A stretch of DNA of 64,000 nucleotides from Mallotus nudiflorus (taxonomy: Eukaryota > Streptophyta > Magnoliopsida > Malpighiales > Euphorbiaceae): the NCBI GenBank assembly GCA_947683625.1, contig CANTUR010000279.1, forward strand, positions 2,388,501 through 2,452,500, read 5' to 3'. Position numbers and translations under genes: made by a program. Below are positions 9,691-21,529 of this stretch, piece by piece (within the stretch, counting starts at the first letter, position 1; each line of letters begins with the position of its first letter). Below the pieces are notes generated by a model that saw only the letters and a list, made by a program, of their open reading frames with translations, had not been told where the DNA came from and ran no database searches.

Positions 9691-10560
9691 CCTTGTTAAC
9701 CACAACATAAATAATTGGCCAAGTAAAACAATAAGATTAAAGGCCTCCCACAATACTACAATAAAGTTTTGGATAATCAAAGTCTTCCCTAACACTTGTA
9801 AACTGAAATTTTGAGCAAGTTAGAGTAGAAATACCTTTAGCTACATCCATTTTGGCTTTGAATAATATGTCTCTAATATATTTTCTTTATGTAAAATGCA
9901 ATCCATCACTATGCCAAGTCACCTCAATGCTTAAAAAATAGTTGAGTTCCCCTAAGTCCTTTACTGCAAATTTATGTTACAAAGATATAATAGCTCGATC
10001 AACCATCGAAGAATGAGTTCCTATAATTATGATGTCATTGACATAAAGTAAATAGAAAATTTGCACTGAACCATGCTTATAAAAATAGAGAAAAGAATAA
10101 GCTTTTGAATTCTGAAACCCAAGTTCCTTAAAAGTAGTAATAAGACACTTGATCCATTGCCTTAGTGCTTATTTGAGGCCATAGATGAATTTATGTAGTT
10201 TACATATATAATCATGGAACAATGGATGAATAAACCGTATGGTTGGTGCATAAAGAAATCTTCCTCCAATGTTCCATGCAAGAATGCATTGAAAGTATCA
10301 AGTTGCTTCACATGCCAACCATCATACATTGCAAAAGAAAGAATTAAGTTGGTGGATATTGGCTTAACCACCAAAATAAAGGTATCATTGTAATTAATAC
10401 CTGGTCTTTGATGAAACCCCTTTGCCACTAATCGAGCTTTAAACCAATCAATAGAACCATCTTTTTGTCTCTTAATATGAAACACCTATTTGCCCCCAAT
10501 ACTATTTTGAGATGATGATAGTGGTACAAGAACCCAAGTATTATTTTCAAGAATTTATTA
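9691..10560 (-). pseudogene. pol: Copia-2 reverse transcriptase, broken
   Basis: The best open stretch (10162-10485) encodes the finger/palm blocks: a D-G-S segment, K-A-R-L-V-A-K-G-F, Y-N-D-T-F and the Q-L-D-x-x-N-A-F-L-H-G signature. The catalytic motif reads Y-V-N-D instead of Y-V-D-D at 10034-10045, which removes one of the metal-binding aspartates. Stops occur elsewhere, and the thumb region at about 9750-9950 is only partly readable. Confidence 0.85.
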
Positions 10561-11109
10561 TATTCCTCTATCATTACTTTCCTCTAAGTTGGATATTTAA
10601 CAACTTGAGAATAACGTGATGGTCCAATTTTTAGAGCTGAATTAGTCAAGAAGGTATGAAGGTTTAAGAGAGCCTATTTAAGATTGAGTAACCATTTTGT
10701 GAATTCAAGCAAGTTGAGCATTTTGTTGATTATATTTAGACAGATCAACTACAAGAAAAAGGCCAGGAGATGGTTGATGTGGGGTGGGTAAAGGTAGATT
10801 TAGAGAGTGGTGGAGACCAGTAGTGTTGAGGTGAATGTGGTAATGATATAAGTAATGGAGAAGCTATTGGTGTGGAAATATTTGTCTTGATGTTTGTATG
10901 AGTTGGTTGCGATGAGTTTTTAAGTGATATTTGATATGGTAGAAATATAGTTACTGGAGTTTGCATTGGACCTTGCAAGTGCACCACAACATTTAACACA
11001 ATGGAAAGACTTGATCATGAAAGATAACATGGTGTGAGATAACAAATTTTTTAAAGCATAAATCAAGATAATAAAATGCTTCATGAAGTTTATTGCATCC
11101 CATGAAAAC
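10561..11109 (-). pseudogene. pol: Copia-2 linker between integrase and reverse transcriptase
   Basis: On the minus strand, 10745-10999 is open and rich in Ser, Pro, Thr and His. Such low-complexity linkers are usual between the integrase C-terminal region and reverse transcriptase of copia polyproteins. No catalytic motif is expected here and none is seen. Confidence 0.6.
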
Positions 11110-11445
11110 ACACTTTTTGGATTATGGTCAAGTTTATATGAACTATAAGTTCACAACCAAGGGTAACAAAGATAGCCAAAGCTATGCATATTGTTATAAT
11201 CAGGCTTAGTACCAAAGAGTTTGAAATAAGGTGTTTGATTGGATAGATTTGGTATGGATAGTTTATTTATTGTATACATAACAATATTAAAACCATAATT
11301 CTAATACTCATTAGGTACTGAAGAGTGTTGTAATAATGCTAATCATGTTTTAACAATGCGTCTATGTTTTCTTTTAGCATAACCATTCTGTTCTGGGGTT
11401 TTAGGACAAGAACTATGTTGTGTTATACCATTATCTAATAAATAA
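11110..11445 (-). pseudogene. pol: Copia-2 integrase, C-terminal half, broken off by insertion
   Basis: Minus-strand translation gives the third catalytic region with the copia signature P-E-Q-N-G followed by R-K-H-R (about 11360-11400), then the conserved Y-W and N-x-L-P region, and a G-Y-L-C-Y-P-like block. Upstream coding stops at 11446, where a solo LTR begins. The reading frame resumes beyond 41600 on the same strand, so a single integrase gene was split by the nested insertion. Confidence 0.85.
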
Positions 11446-11450
11446 GGTTT
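11446..11450. other. Left target-site duplication of the gypsy solo LTR (GGTTT)
   Basis: GGTTT directly before the LTR start TGATGCATGA pairs with GGTGT at 41596-41600, with one mismatch. Removing the insert and one copy joins the integrase reading frame of copia-2 without a gap. Confidence 0.75.
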
Positions 11451-12043
11451 TGATGCATGACATTTATGCATATATTTCTAGTTGAGTTTTAATTAATTTT
11501 ATGAAGTTTTTTATTTAAAATATACTTAATTGTTAGAAATATAAACTACATTGAGTAGAATTTAATTAGTGTTATTTTAAGGTTAGTTTTGGATTTTCAA
11601 GTTTCATTTTTGTTAATTTATTTTGTTTAGTATTTAATTGAGCTCTCTTATTTTATAGGTCATTCTTATGGAAGTTATTTGGCTAAATGCAAGGTCTAGC
11701 ACTAATAAAGCTTAAGACACAACCCTTCTAGCAACTGTGTCTTATATTAGAAGGAGAATTATTTTAGCACACCTCTGGACATCACCATGCCTTAAGTTAT
11801 GTCATACTCTGGTTGCCAAAAAGTTCAAGCCATGCTCTTGTCATATTATTTTTTGCTAAGAAAAGCAATTGAAGATTCTTAAGACATGGTCAAGTGCATA
11901 AGCATGATCCCAACAATGCATCATTCTGTAGGTAGCAAGATGAAGAAGCAAGATCTAACAGGGCTTTAACATGATAATATGGATGACCATGTCATCATTG
12001 AGAAGAAGAATTGGAGTGAGTACTTGGGATAAGGCATGACCAT
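11451..12043 (+). repeat. Gypsy-type solo LTR, left part
   Basis: It starts TGATGCATGACATTTATGC, a form common in Athila/Tat-type LTRs. It continues after the Athila-like insertion at 40695 and ends at 41595, about 1.5 kb in all. No internal domain or second LTR of this family is present between the target duplications, so it is a solo LTR left by recombination between two LTRs. Around 11820-12045 are words related to the CATGGTC/CATGACC motif. Confidence 0.75.
12039..12043. other. Left target-site duplication of the Athila-like element (ACCAT)
   Basis: ACCAT directly precedes the LTR start at 12044 and is repeated exactly at 40690-40694 after the other LTR. Confidence 0.88.
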
Positions 12044-13343
12044 TGATGGTGATTCTGTAAGTATACAAAATTGTACAAGTAGTAATTAAATATCAATCCC
12101 ATAGAGATTGCAGACTGAGTACTGTAATACTAATTGTGTAGGTTTGTTTAAACAATGTAAAATGGTATTTTGAATTAAACTAAAATAAAACATAAGAATT
12201 TAAATGAAATAACAATCAATTTAAAGTGCTAGGGTTCTTATTACCAATTCAATCATTATTAAGGATCAATTAACTCCTAAGCCATACCTAACCTTAATCT
12301 AATTTAAGGGTATCTAAAGAATCATAGACGTTCCTCCTAGACAACTTCTATAATTAACCAAGTAATTTGATATCCTTAGATTTATAGCTCTTGCATATTA
12401 AGTGTTCAGTTAACCTAGTTGAAGCACCAACCCCTAATCAATATTAGATGCTTAAATGTTTCTCAACTAAGAAAGAACCTAATAGGTTATTGCCTTAATC
12501 TAATTCAACCTATCTCTCGAATCGATTTTATTATGTGAATTCAATCAAAAGGTGATTAATCCTATAAAGACATTAAGTTCAACAATAACCAAAGGATTTA
12601 GATTAATGGCTAAGGTTTAATTACAAGATTCACATGGTTGAATTATAACAAGAACCTTAACAAAGAATTTAGCTACTCATGTTAATCATAAAAGAAAGAG
12701 ACGAAGAAATAAAGGAAATAGATATCATTATTAATCTAAAATATGAATGAATAATATCCAAAATCATAAAAGAAACCCCTTGGAATAGTAGCTTATTAAT
12801 CTTTAATTCTCTTGTTCAATCTTTAAAACAATCATGAACAAGCCAAACACCCTTATTCTTTAAATTTGATAAAAGAAGAATGTAATGAAAAATAGAATAA
12901 TGACCTAACCTCCTTATATTTTTTTTTGTTTATGGAGGCTACACATATATATAAAACCCTAGCCTCCAGCCTTAGGTTTATTATCTTGTGAAATCCCCTT
13001 CATGTCCCTTATACTTCAGCAATTAAATTGAAGTTTGTATCTATCATCAGCAAGTCTCATGGTCGTGCACATTTTCTACATAGCCGTGCATAACCTTTTT
13101 CCTTCAAAAATATGCTCGCTCAGCTTTAATTTCTCCTTTGACTCATCTAGGACATCCATGACTTCTTAAATGCACAAAATTAACTAAAATAAACCAAATA
13201 ATACTAGAAATAAATAAACAGATAAATCCTACAGTAAGTACTTAACTAAGTAAAAACTGAACATAAAGCACACAAATGCCACTAAAAAGCCATTTAATCC
13301 TACACATTGACTGCTTAAAATAATGCAATTCTTGCACTCATCA
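12044..13343 (-). repeat. 3' LTR of the Athila-like element
   Basis: It runs from TGATGGTGATTCTG to ACTCATCA on the plus strand and matches 39371-40689 throughout. On the minus strand it ends with the sequence typical of Athila/Tat LTRs, a GGGATTGATATTTAATTACT-like stretch shortly before the terminus. Two CATGGTCGTGCAC-like words lie at about 13058-13090. Confidence 0.93.
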
Positions 13344-13358
13344 AATACCCCCACACTT
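13344..13358 (-). other. Polypurine tract of the Athila-like element
   Basis: On the minus strand AAGTGTGGGGGTATT directly precedes the 3' LTR. It would prime plus-strand synthesis. Its position fixes the orientation of the element as minus. Confidence 0.88.
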
Positions 13359-14264
13359 GAATAGTTGCTTATCCTCAAGCAAAGCTTAAATACATATATA
13401 CACCTAAAGAATCATGCTCATCAACTAATTGTAACTTGACTAACTACCTCAATCTTCCTTTAATAAAAAGCTTAAAAACTCAAAATTAAAACAACAACTC
13501 GAGGTCAAGAATATATTGTTATCGTGTGAAGAGCATACTTTTTTATTAAAATCATGAAAGCAAACAATTGACACTCAAGAAAAATGGAAGTGAGTAGGAA
13601 TCATGCCAACAAGTAGGAAGTTAAGAATTCAGCATATATATGGTTTTAAAAATTTTATTCAATCAATGTCTTCCCAATTTTAGCATTCCCCACCTTTCTT
13701 TTATTACTCAGTGTGAATACCTCCAAAGGGTCCTTTGGATACTCTTACTCTTGAAAAGGGCATTAGAGTAGAAGGAGCATATTAAAGATTTTTCTTTTTA
13801 ATTCAAGCTCCAAATGAGTGCATTTTACGCTCCATCTCATTTCTTTTTTTTAAAAAAGAAAATGGACCAAACATATGAGCACTTAACCACTCTAAAGGAG
13901 CCTCAAATTCCTACTCACAAACACTTTTCTTAAATATCAAACATCTAAATTCATTTATTCAATAGCAAAGTAAGCATTAAGTTCATTAAAATTTAAAATT
14001 CCTAACCACAAATTGCTCTTTAATTTAAAAGCCCAAACAAATCATTAAGGGAAGATTAAAGCATTTCTTCAAGAAAACTAAAATTGATTAATAAGACTTT
14101 ATATGTGTATATGTTGCAAAAATTAAAGTGTGAGAGCAATGCATGAGCAATATAAATGTTAAATTAAAACATGTATAACTCTTAAAGTAAAACAAACACA
14201 CAAACATCCAAACAAAAAGAAAATAAAATTACATAAATAAAAATTAAAAAATAGTGAACTACCC
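13359..14264 (-). other. Non-coding region between the second env-like ORF and the polypurine tract
   Basis: AT-rich with no open frame or motif of note on either strand. It corresponds to the 3' untranslated region of the Athila-like element. Confidence 0.6.
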
Positions 14265-15511
14265 TTAATTTGATGCACTTGGTGGGGAAGTCAAAAGAGT
14301 CATAACAATAGCTTTTGCTACCTCATTAACCATCTTAGAACTTTTTCTTTGGGGGAGTATATGAAAGATTTCATCAATTTGGTGCTGCAACCTTATAGCC
14401 CTTAATTCACAATGCCTCTTAAATTTGCCCATGTCATTGGACAAGTCCATGATCATATTCCCAATCCTGTTGTCGAATCTTTCCATTAGCTCCTTGATCT
14501 TTTCCATGATTTCATCACTCCAATTTGTGATGTTCCTTCTCTTCCTTGCTTGGTTCTCACTTTCATTAGTTTATTTCTTCATTGAATTAGGAGTCAAAGG
14601 AACTTTACCATGTTGCATCACCATTTGATGAAATAAATAGTATCTCTTTGAAGTGACATCATAAAATTCATTATACTTCATGATAATTTTAGCTCGCACA
14701 AGGTAGTTTTCATCTAGGGATTCGGCTTCCAAAGACTCCAATTGATGTTTGGTAAATTCGAATGAAGCAAAATACAATGCCAAACTAGTGACAATATGTC
14801 CCATTGGTAACAATGCCTTTCTAGCCTACACCACACGCCACATAGAATACAAAAAAAGTATGTACTATATACTTTTGTGTTAGTTTTTAAGCACCATAAC
14901 ATAAATAGTTCATCAAGAGAAACCCTAGTGCTATCTTTTCTTCCAAAAATTATGTGTGACATGAATTTATGCATGATTAAATATGAGTGATCTTTGATTA
15001 AACCACTAGTCATTACTTGTCCTTCATAAAATCTATCACGTTTAGTGATTTCATGCTAAAAACTACTCATATTATAATCTAATGGAGGTTGACAAACACC
15101 TCTTTGAGGAAAACCAAAGATGTAATACATGATTGCATAATCAAAATAGTACTATTTCCTATAGAATCTACATGGGAAGACCCCTTGATTTGCATCTAGA
15201 ATCTTAAATGTAGTGTAAAATTCTATAGTTAGCTCAAAGAATACCTCATATTAGGCTGTAGCCAATTTAGACCATCCCAACTTATTGCACAACACATATA
15301 TGGTTCCCTTAATCCCCATGTTCAAAAGTACCTCATTATCAAAGTTTTTTGACTTGCTGAAATTTCTCTTGACTAAGGAGCAGAATTTCTTCCCTTCCTC
15401 TTCAGAATAAATGGCAAAGAAAGCTTCATATTCATTCCTAATGTCCTTGGGCTTACCCTTGCCATCACTAAGCCTCCTTCTTTGAAATTGTGTGTTTGTT
15501 CTAGCCATCAC
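14265..15511 (-). pseudogene. ORF2/env-like gene, copy b (plant transposon protein domain), broken
   Basis: The gene starts with an ATG at 15511, then an Arg/Lys-rich N-terminus and an F-x-x-x-Y-x-x-E-E...K-F-C segment, followed by F-D-N-E-V-L-L (15251-15511). A frame with F-F-E-L-T-I-E-F-Y (about 15215-15245) and a second block (about 14850-15013: H-K-F-M-S-H-I, L-D-E-L-F-M-L) continue it. Next come 14571-14813 and a charged coiled-coil-like C-terminus (14265-14507: alternating Glu/Lys with heptad Leu/Ile). The layout resembles the putative plant transposon protein domain found in Athila ORF2/env-like genes. The function is unknown: envelope is only a historical label, and no signal peptide or clear membrane span is seen. 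Several frameshifts and stops make it a pseudogene. Confidence 0.6.
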
Positions 15512-16500
15512 AACAATGTTAAAACTTCAAAAAAATAAAACAACACAAAAGAATGAGAACAAAAATAACAAGAATAAAAAAAATAGAAGAAAAGAAAAGA
15601 AAACTTGGGTTTAAATAAGGAAATAAGGTACAAGAAATTCTATTCCTAAAATAAAAAGGAAAATAAATAAATTTAAAATTAAAGGAAAAAAATAAAATCA
15701 CTAAAATTTTCCTAAATTAAATAGGAAATAGGAATTAAAATGGAATTTCTACTCACCTAAAATCCTATTTTAATAAGAAAACTTGAATTAAAAGTCAAAA
15801 ATCAAAAATCAAAAGAAAAGAGGAAACCAAATTAAAATAATTTCAAAAATTAAGAAAATAAAAAATAAATTCAAGAATTTCAAAAATTAAAACCAAATTC
15901 AAAAAAATTCAAAAATTTAAAAGAAATTAAAAAATTTAAAATTTTGGCAACATTAATTCCCAGACTTAAAAAAGTGCAATGTCCTCATTGCATGAGCATA
16001 TGACATCAAAAAATAGGAAAAAATTTTATGTTGTCGATAGTCATCAGGTTGCACAGCCATGTGCAAAAGATGCATGGCCGTGTGACTTGCTTCTACATAA
16101 TTCTGACAATCTTTTATGCATGACCATGTGCAAAAGATGCATGGATGAGCCACCTATTTCCCAAAAAATCAGAATGTTGGCTTGAAGCAAACTTGCATTG
16201 ATGCTTTTTTGAGCTTTTGATTTGACTTGTTTCCATCACTTTGCATAGGACAAGCATATATATACTAATATTCTAATAATGTAAGAGAGAAATTAAATTG
16301 AAATAAAAATAGCTAACATTAATAATATTAAAATTCTTAACAATGACAAGTTAAATAAAAACAAACTTTAATATCCTAAAATATCAAAATAAAACATAAG
16401 ACATGAGAATACATTGTTCCTCAAAATATAAAATTAAAAAGAACTAAAACAAATAAACATAGAAAAACGTTGTTCAAGCTAGAAAAAAACATCATTAAAA
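15512..16500 (-). other. A-rich spacer between the two env-like ORFs
   Basis: From 15520 to 15950 it is strongly A-rich on the plus strand with short repeats such as AAAAATCAAAAATCAAAAG. From 16045 to 16150 there are four copies of a CATGGCCGTGTG-like word. No gene was recognised; the short frames at 15953-16185 on both strands simply read through these repeats. Confidence 0.6.
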
Positions 16501-16509
16501 ACAAAGCAA

Positions 16510-17787
16510 AGTCTTCACTCTTCACCTTCTTCCTCAAATGAGGAGTATTGTTCCTCCATCTCTTCATCATATGGGAATGGCGGTAGGACAAAATTCTATA
16601 TTTTGAAATAGGCACTAAGGTTATGATTGATCATGTTTGATGTTGGATTCATTTATCTTAAAGTGCGTCCCATTCTTTCAAGTTTAGAATTCAGTTATCC
16701 CACATTTGAGTCTATGACTCTAACTTGCAGCTCTCAGTTATCTAGCCTCTCCATGACATCCTTAATTAAAGCATCTTCCTCTTCTTTTTCTTGAGCTTTC
16801 GGGGGTGCAGGTTGGATAAGAAAAGCTCTCCTTGTATGTTCAACTCTAACTTCCATCATGCTGGTGTCAATAAAGTGATGACCTGCTACATCTTAAAAGG
16901 CATGTTTTCAATGTCAAAGTTTAGGCACTTAGCTATAGCGGTGATTAGTCCTCTCACTTTGATAGCCCCAGTTGCTTTTGCAACAACATCTTTCAGTTTC
17001 CCAGCTATAGCATGACACATATCGAGCTTGCTATCATTAACATACAATATAAAACATTAAGCTTGGTAGTGGTGACCACGGAGTCTCCCTCTTTCCTTGG
17101 AAATAAGGAATGAGCCATAAGCCTATGAAGATATTTAAAAGTGAAAGATTGAATCCTTAATTCTTTTACTAATGTAGCCTTATAAAATACTTGCCTTTCC
17201 TTGGTTAACTCTCTCTAAAACTCATGCTTATTATGTGCTACATTAGCATCTTGATTTTTGGGAAGATGAAATACATTATTAAGTTCAAATAAGACTAAAA
17301 TATGCTTCTCATTCCCCAAATGAAAATTTCATGAGAGTGTGGTCATTGAATTCAAAAAAAGAGAGAAACTCACTAATGGGTGTGTCATAAGAAGGGTTTT
17401 GAATCAAAATAAAATCATGCCACCCTATCCTATTGGCATACAATTAATGTCCTCCAGTAACCCAATTTCAATTAAAGAGTTAACACTTAAATATCTATTT
17501 GGCACAATTTTCCTATTCATCATCTTTTAAAATTTATTCCTATGCTCACTATGCCTAAATTAAGTTTAAGTAGGGAAAGGTTTTACCCTATGTTCCTTAC
17601 TAGCACCACCCATATTATTGGAAGGCCCACTATGTCTAGTTCTCTTAGAAGGAGGATTGGTCTTCTTCCTTGCTATGCTTTTCTTCCTTTGATCACTCTC
17701 GATAGTGAATTGTTTAAAGATAAATACTTGAGAGAATTTGGGTAGTGGAAGAGGGTGAAGTTTATGGGAAATTGAAAAAGTGGTCAA
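16510..17787 (-). pseudogene. ORF2/env-like gene, copy a, broken
   Basis: Minus strand from 17787. The first 73 residues contain a basic stretch (K-K-S-I-A-R-K-K, then K-R-T-R-H) that could be a nuclear-localisation signal. At about 17400-17520 come I-V-P-N-R-Y-L and L-I-E-I-G-L, matching the position of F-D-N-E-V-L-L in copy b. At about 17080-17220 a block (F-K-Y-L-H-R-L-M-A-H-S, F-P-R-K-E) corresponds to H-K-F-M-S-H-I / F-G-R-K-D in copy b. A charged coiled-coil-like segment (16650-16810) and an acidic tail rich in Glu (16510-16560) end it. Many stops interrupt it. The shared order of blocks suggests the two ORFs are duplicates, much diverged. Confidence 0.55.
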
Positions 17788-18414
17788 GGGTTAGGTTTTC
17801 TAGGGTTTGGGAAGTGGGTAAAGTGGTTAAAATTAGAATCCTTATGGTTTTAGGAAGTGGGAAGTATGGGGAAATGGAAAAATTTCATGTAAAATGAAAT
17901 TTGCATCTTTGAAAAAAATTAAAAGTCAACTGAGCATGGCCATGCACTATTTAAGATTGGCCATGTGACCTAATCCCAAAATTCGACATCGTAACTCACA
18001 CAACCATGCCAGAATCCTACATGGCCGTGTGACTTACACAAGCATGGTCGTGCTTGTAACATGCATGGCTATGAACAATTTATGCATGGCCGTGCGGCCT
18101 GTACATGCATTTTTTTTCATGAAAAATCTAATAATTTAAGCACATAACAAATAAATATTTAAGCAAAGCATCATAATCATGACTTGTACTTTGCATTAAA
18201 CAACATTGCACATAAATTAAACTTACAAAACCTCTTCAAGAGCTCCAACCTTTCTTTCACTTCTTGAAATGACAAAAAAATAAACATTTCAATAACTTAA
18301 ATTTACAAAAACATAAAATAACTGAAATAAAACAAAACAAAAATAAAAAAAATCTTGGTTGAGCCCCTAAGAAGCACTCTATAAAGGGGTCCATGAGCTA
18401 GACCACCCTATTCA
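17788..18414 (-). other. Spacer between integrase and env-like ORF a, with a CATGGCCGTGTG motif array
   Basis: No gene was found. Between 17934 and 18097 there are at least six copies of a GC-rich word, CATGGCCGTGTGAC or CATGGTCGTGC, in otherwise AT-rich DNA. Confidence 0.65.
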
Positions 18415-19090
18415 TCATTCATTTGATTCCTTTAAGCTTGAAGCTTGATGAAATTTCTTAATTGTTGCTCCATGGTAAAGCTTCAGCCTTTGTCTATTCA
18501 CTTTAAATGTGTGTCCTCTTGTGTTGCACAATTCCACAGCTCCATGAGGATATGAACGAGTCATTGTAAATGGTCTTGACCATATACTCTTCAACTTTCT
18601 AGGAACTAATATGAGCCTTGAGTTGAATAATAATACTCGATCTCCTTCCTTGAAAGTTTTCACTTTAACTCTTGCAGCATGCTACCTCTTTATGCGTTCC
18701 TTGTAAATCCTTGAATTCTCATAGGTAGTCTCTCTAATCTCCTCAAGTTCACTCATTTGAAGTAATCTTTTTTTAGCTGCCTTCTTAAAATTAAAATTCA
18801 AGCCCTTTGCCGCCCAATAAGCTTTGTGCTCAAGTTCAACAGGAAGATGACATGCTTTACCATAAACTAACCTAAAAGGAGACATCCTAATAGGTATTTT
18901 GTAAGCTATTCTATATGCCCACAAAGCATCATCTAACTTCTTTGCTCATTCTTTTCTTAACTTGCTCACTGTTCTTTCTTAGATCTTCTTCAACTCCCTA
19001 GTACTCACTTTAACTTGTCCATTTATTTGAGGGTGATAAGGTGTAGCTACTATGTGCTTTACATCATATCTGGCCAACAACATCTCTATT
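18415..19090 (-). pseudogene. pol: Athila-like integrase, C-terminal half, broken
   Basis: Minus strand. At about 18925-19080 there is an integrase core end with a Y-D-V-K-H block and an N-G-Q-like motif just before the Glu region. Then W-A-Y-R, P-I-R-M-S-P-F-R-L-V-Y-G-K-A-C-H-L-P-V-E-L (18682-18924) and a GPY/F-type C-terminal domain with G-D-R-V-L-L-F-N-S-R-L, W-S-R-P-F and F-K-V-N-x-Q-R-L-K (18415-18663). These are hallmark blocks of Athila/Tat integrases. The N-terminal zinc domain and first catalytic Asp are absent because of the deletion at about 19090. Confidence 0.85.
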
Positions 19091-19392
19091 CATCATCTGA
19101 TCAATAAAAGGTAAACGAAGTAGTCTTTTCTTATGGATGTATTTAGCTTTTGGTAATCGATGCACACTCTCCATCCACTTACAACTCTTGTAGGAATGAA
19201 CTCCCCTTCCTCATTTGTCATAATTATTATACCCTTTTTCTTTGGTACACACTGAATCAAACTCACCCTACATCAAGAAGATTACTACTTCTTTCTTCAC
19301 TACTTCTTGTATATTCAGATTGAGCCTCCTCTGCCTTTCAATTGTTGGCTTGTGACCATCCTCAATTAGGATCTTATGCATGCAATAAGAAG
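19091..19392 (-). pseudogene. pol: Athila-like reverse transcriptase, finger fragment after the insertion
   Basis: Minus strand from the insertion edge. It starts with P-S-Y-C-M-H-K-I-L-I-E-D, then Q-R-R-L-N and E-V-V-K-K-E-V, the standard opening of gypsy reverse transcriptase. A decayed stretch with C-K-W-M-E-S-V-H-R and L-P-F-I-D-Q-M follows. It breaks off at about 19090, directly joined to integrase sequence, so the palm with its Y-x-D-D site and all of RNase H are missing. The upstream part of the same frame lies at 36550-36716. Confidence 0.85.
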
Positions 19393-19397
19393 GATTG
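19393..19397. other. Possible left target-site duplication of the Tat-like element (GATTG)
   Basis: GATTG before the LTR start TGTGAGCAAC compares with AAATG at 36545-36549, matching at three of five positions. The edges are set firmly by the LTR ends and by the interrupted reverse transcriptase frame. The duplication itself is degraded. Confidence 0.45.
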
Positions 19398-21248
19398 TGT
19401 GAGCAACCTGTATGGTTATTTTGTTTGGGACGTGTAGTGGGTGTTTCCATTTCTGAGGGAGATGGCCACTTTGCTGAATAGGGGTAAATGATTGGTCTCG
19501 GGGAATGAAATGCTTTTGATTTTTTGGAGTCGTCACTCAATTTTTAGAAAATCAGAAAAAGAAAGGGACAACATTAGGTCACTCAGCAAGTATTATCCCC
19601 AGTAGAGATTTTCGAGTTCGGGCGATCTACTTTTTGACAATTTGGGATCACATCTACTTTTTGACTATTTCTCATAATATGATATTCAATGTATAGCTAC
19701 TACAACACCCTAGTTTCGGTAATGACAATTTGTATATTAGTCACATAGTACATTTGGTAGTATAAGATAATAAAGCTAAAATTTTTATTACATCGCTTTC
19801 TTGATAAAATACATATGAAAAAGGAAAGATTACGGAAAGATAAATCTAATATGATTGATCTATAAGGATAACACAACCATTTACATAACTTACTTAATGA
19901 ATGATAGGATGATCATGCTTGCAGTGATTATTTATGCTATGATGATGTATGATGATAATATAAAGGTTGCATGAGGTCATCACTAGACCGAGAGCATGAT
20001 GACTCTATTTTGGGACATGAACTTTTCATGTTATTGATATTTACAATGTGATTTCATGATTTTGGAAATAGAGGATGCAGAATGATGATGTGAAATGAGC
20101 ATAATAAAGCATATATTATTCACATAGCATGCAAAATTACCAGTCTCATCACACAAGCGCAACAATATTTCCAAATGCTAGCGACATTAAAATAAAATGC
20201 AATGAGATAAAATAAATGTGCTAATAAAATTGTGTGGTCCTTAGACTTGACTAAGCTTATGTGAACTTTGAAGCTTTAGTGTAGAGAGATTATCAAGCTT
20301 TCCTCATCGAGAGGTTCAAAATGATGATAGAGATGCTAGATTGTATACCTTTGAAGTGTGCTTTGACAAAGATGAGGCTTGGTTTGGTGGAAAAAGGATC
20401 TAACAACCTAAGGGAAAGGCTGTGGGAGAGCAAAAACTATCTGGAAAGGGCTTTCCAACGCCTTTGATCAGACTGATTTTTTGAGTGTGTATGTGTTTCC
20501 ACTTGCTTCCCCATTTAAAATGGGGTGTGAAGGGGTCTATCTATAGGGAAAATTGACTAGAATAAAGTGGTAGGGGTGTGGTCATGCACATATAATGACA
20601 ATTTTTCACATGACCACACCAAGTGCATGTGGTCGTGCACAGTGTGCGTGTGGTCACACGCTTAGCATGTGTGCTTTTACGCGCACTTTGGCCTTCCACG
20701 CATACTTCCTAAGTTTTATGCGCACTATTTTGGCGTTGTTTCCTAGGGTTTTTAGGTCTTTTGGAAGCATTTTTGGAGTTCATTTTTCCAAATTTGGCCT
20801 CAATTTTAGCACATGAGACCTAAGGGCATTTGCATGCACTTCTGAGCAATATGCGCTGATACTTGGGTTGTGTTGGACCATTCTAGGACCACTTTTAGAG
20901 GTTTTAAAGCCTTTTGGATGTGTTTCCAAAGTCTATTTTTTCAAAATTGATTTCCATTTTTTCATAAAGTTGCGTCTCGATCTAACAAAATACACACTGG
21001 CCCAATGAGTTGAGTAATATGAGAGGAGTTTTCTCAAAATAAACCTCTCATTGTTCTGATAATTCATATTTTTCAAGGTTAGAGTACAACTTAATGGCTT
21101 GGTGATCAATTTTGCGTATTGGTGGGGTCGACTAGGTTTTTTAAGGTTGCACACTTTAGAGGTCTTATGAATGAGCAAACTCTAGTCATCACGGGGATTT
21201 ATTTCATCATTAGACCTTTTTAGAGACAGTCAAATTTGAGGCATGACA
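19398..21248 (-). repeat. 3' LTR of the Tat-like element
   Basis: It runs from TGTGAGCAACCTG to GAGGCATGACA on the plus strand and matches 34750-36544 over its length, for example GAGAGGTTCAAAATGATG near 20315 and 35640. Between about 20579 and 20700 lie several CATGTGGTCGTGCAC and GTGTGGTCACACGC words. Confidence 0.92.
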
Positions 21249-21261
21249 GTTGCCCCTGCTT
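21249..21261 (-). other. Polypurine tract of the Tat-like element
   Basis: On the minus strand AAGCAGGGGCAAC directly precedes the 3' LTR terminus TGTCATGCC. This purine-rich word is typical of plant gypsy elements. Confidence 0.85.
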
Positions 21262-21529
21262 CACATATGTTGCTTAGCCACCTAACAGTAGCATCAATAG
21301 GCGTGAAGCAAAATGCAAAGATGTAAAAAATATTTTAGTAGGGAGAGAGGTACTTACCTGTAGGTTGTCTTTAGACATCTTATCAAGATTTGACTATTGT
21401 TCTTATGTTTTGTTTGTTGTTGTTGTTGTTTTGTGACTTGGTCATTGTGCAAGGTGCTATTTGGGACAAATGTAAGCTTATGATTCATTCAAAGTGAATT
21501 AGGATTTATACGGCTATAACTTTCTTAGG

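Noticed and set aside
15953..16185. Overlapping frames on both strands with Cys/His-rich sequence resembling a zinc finger
   Set aside because: Cys and His come from the repeated CATGGCCGTGTG/TGCATGACCATGTG words; spacing does not fit a zinc-binding motif.
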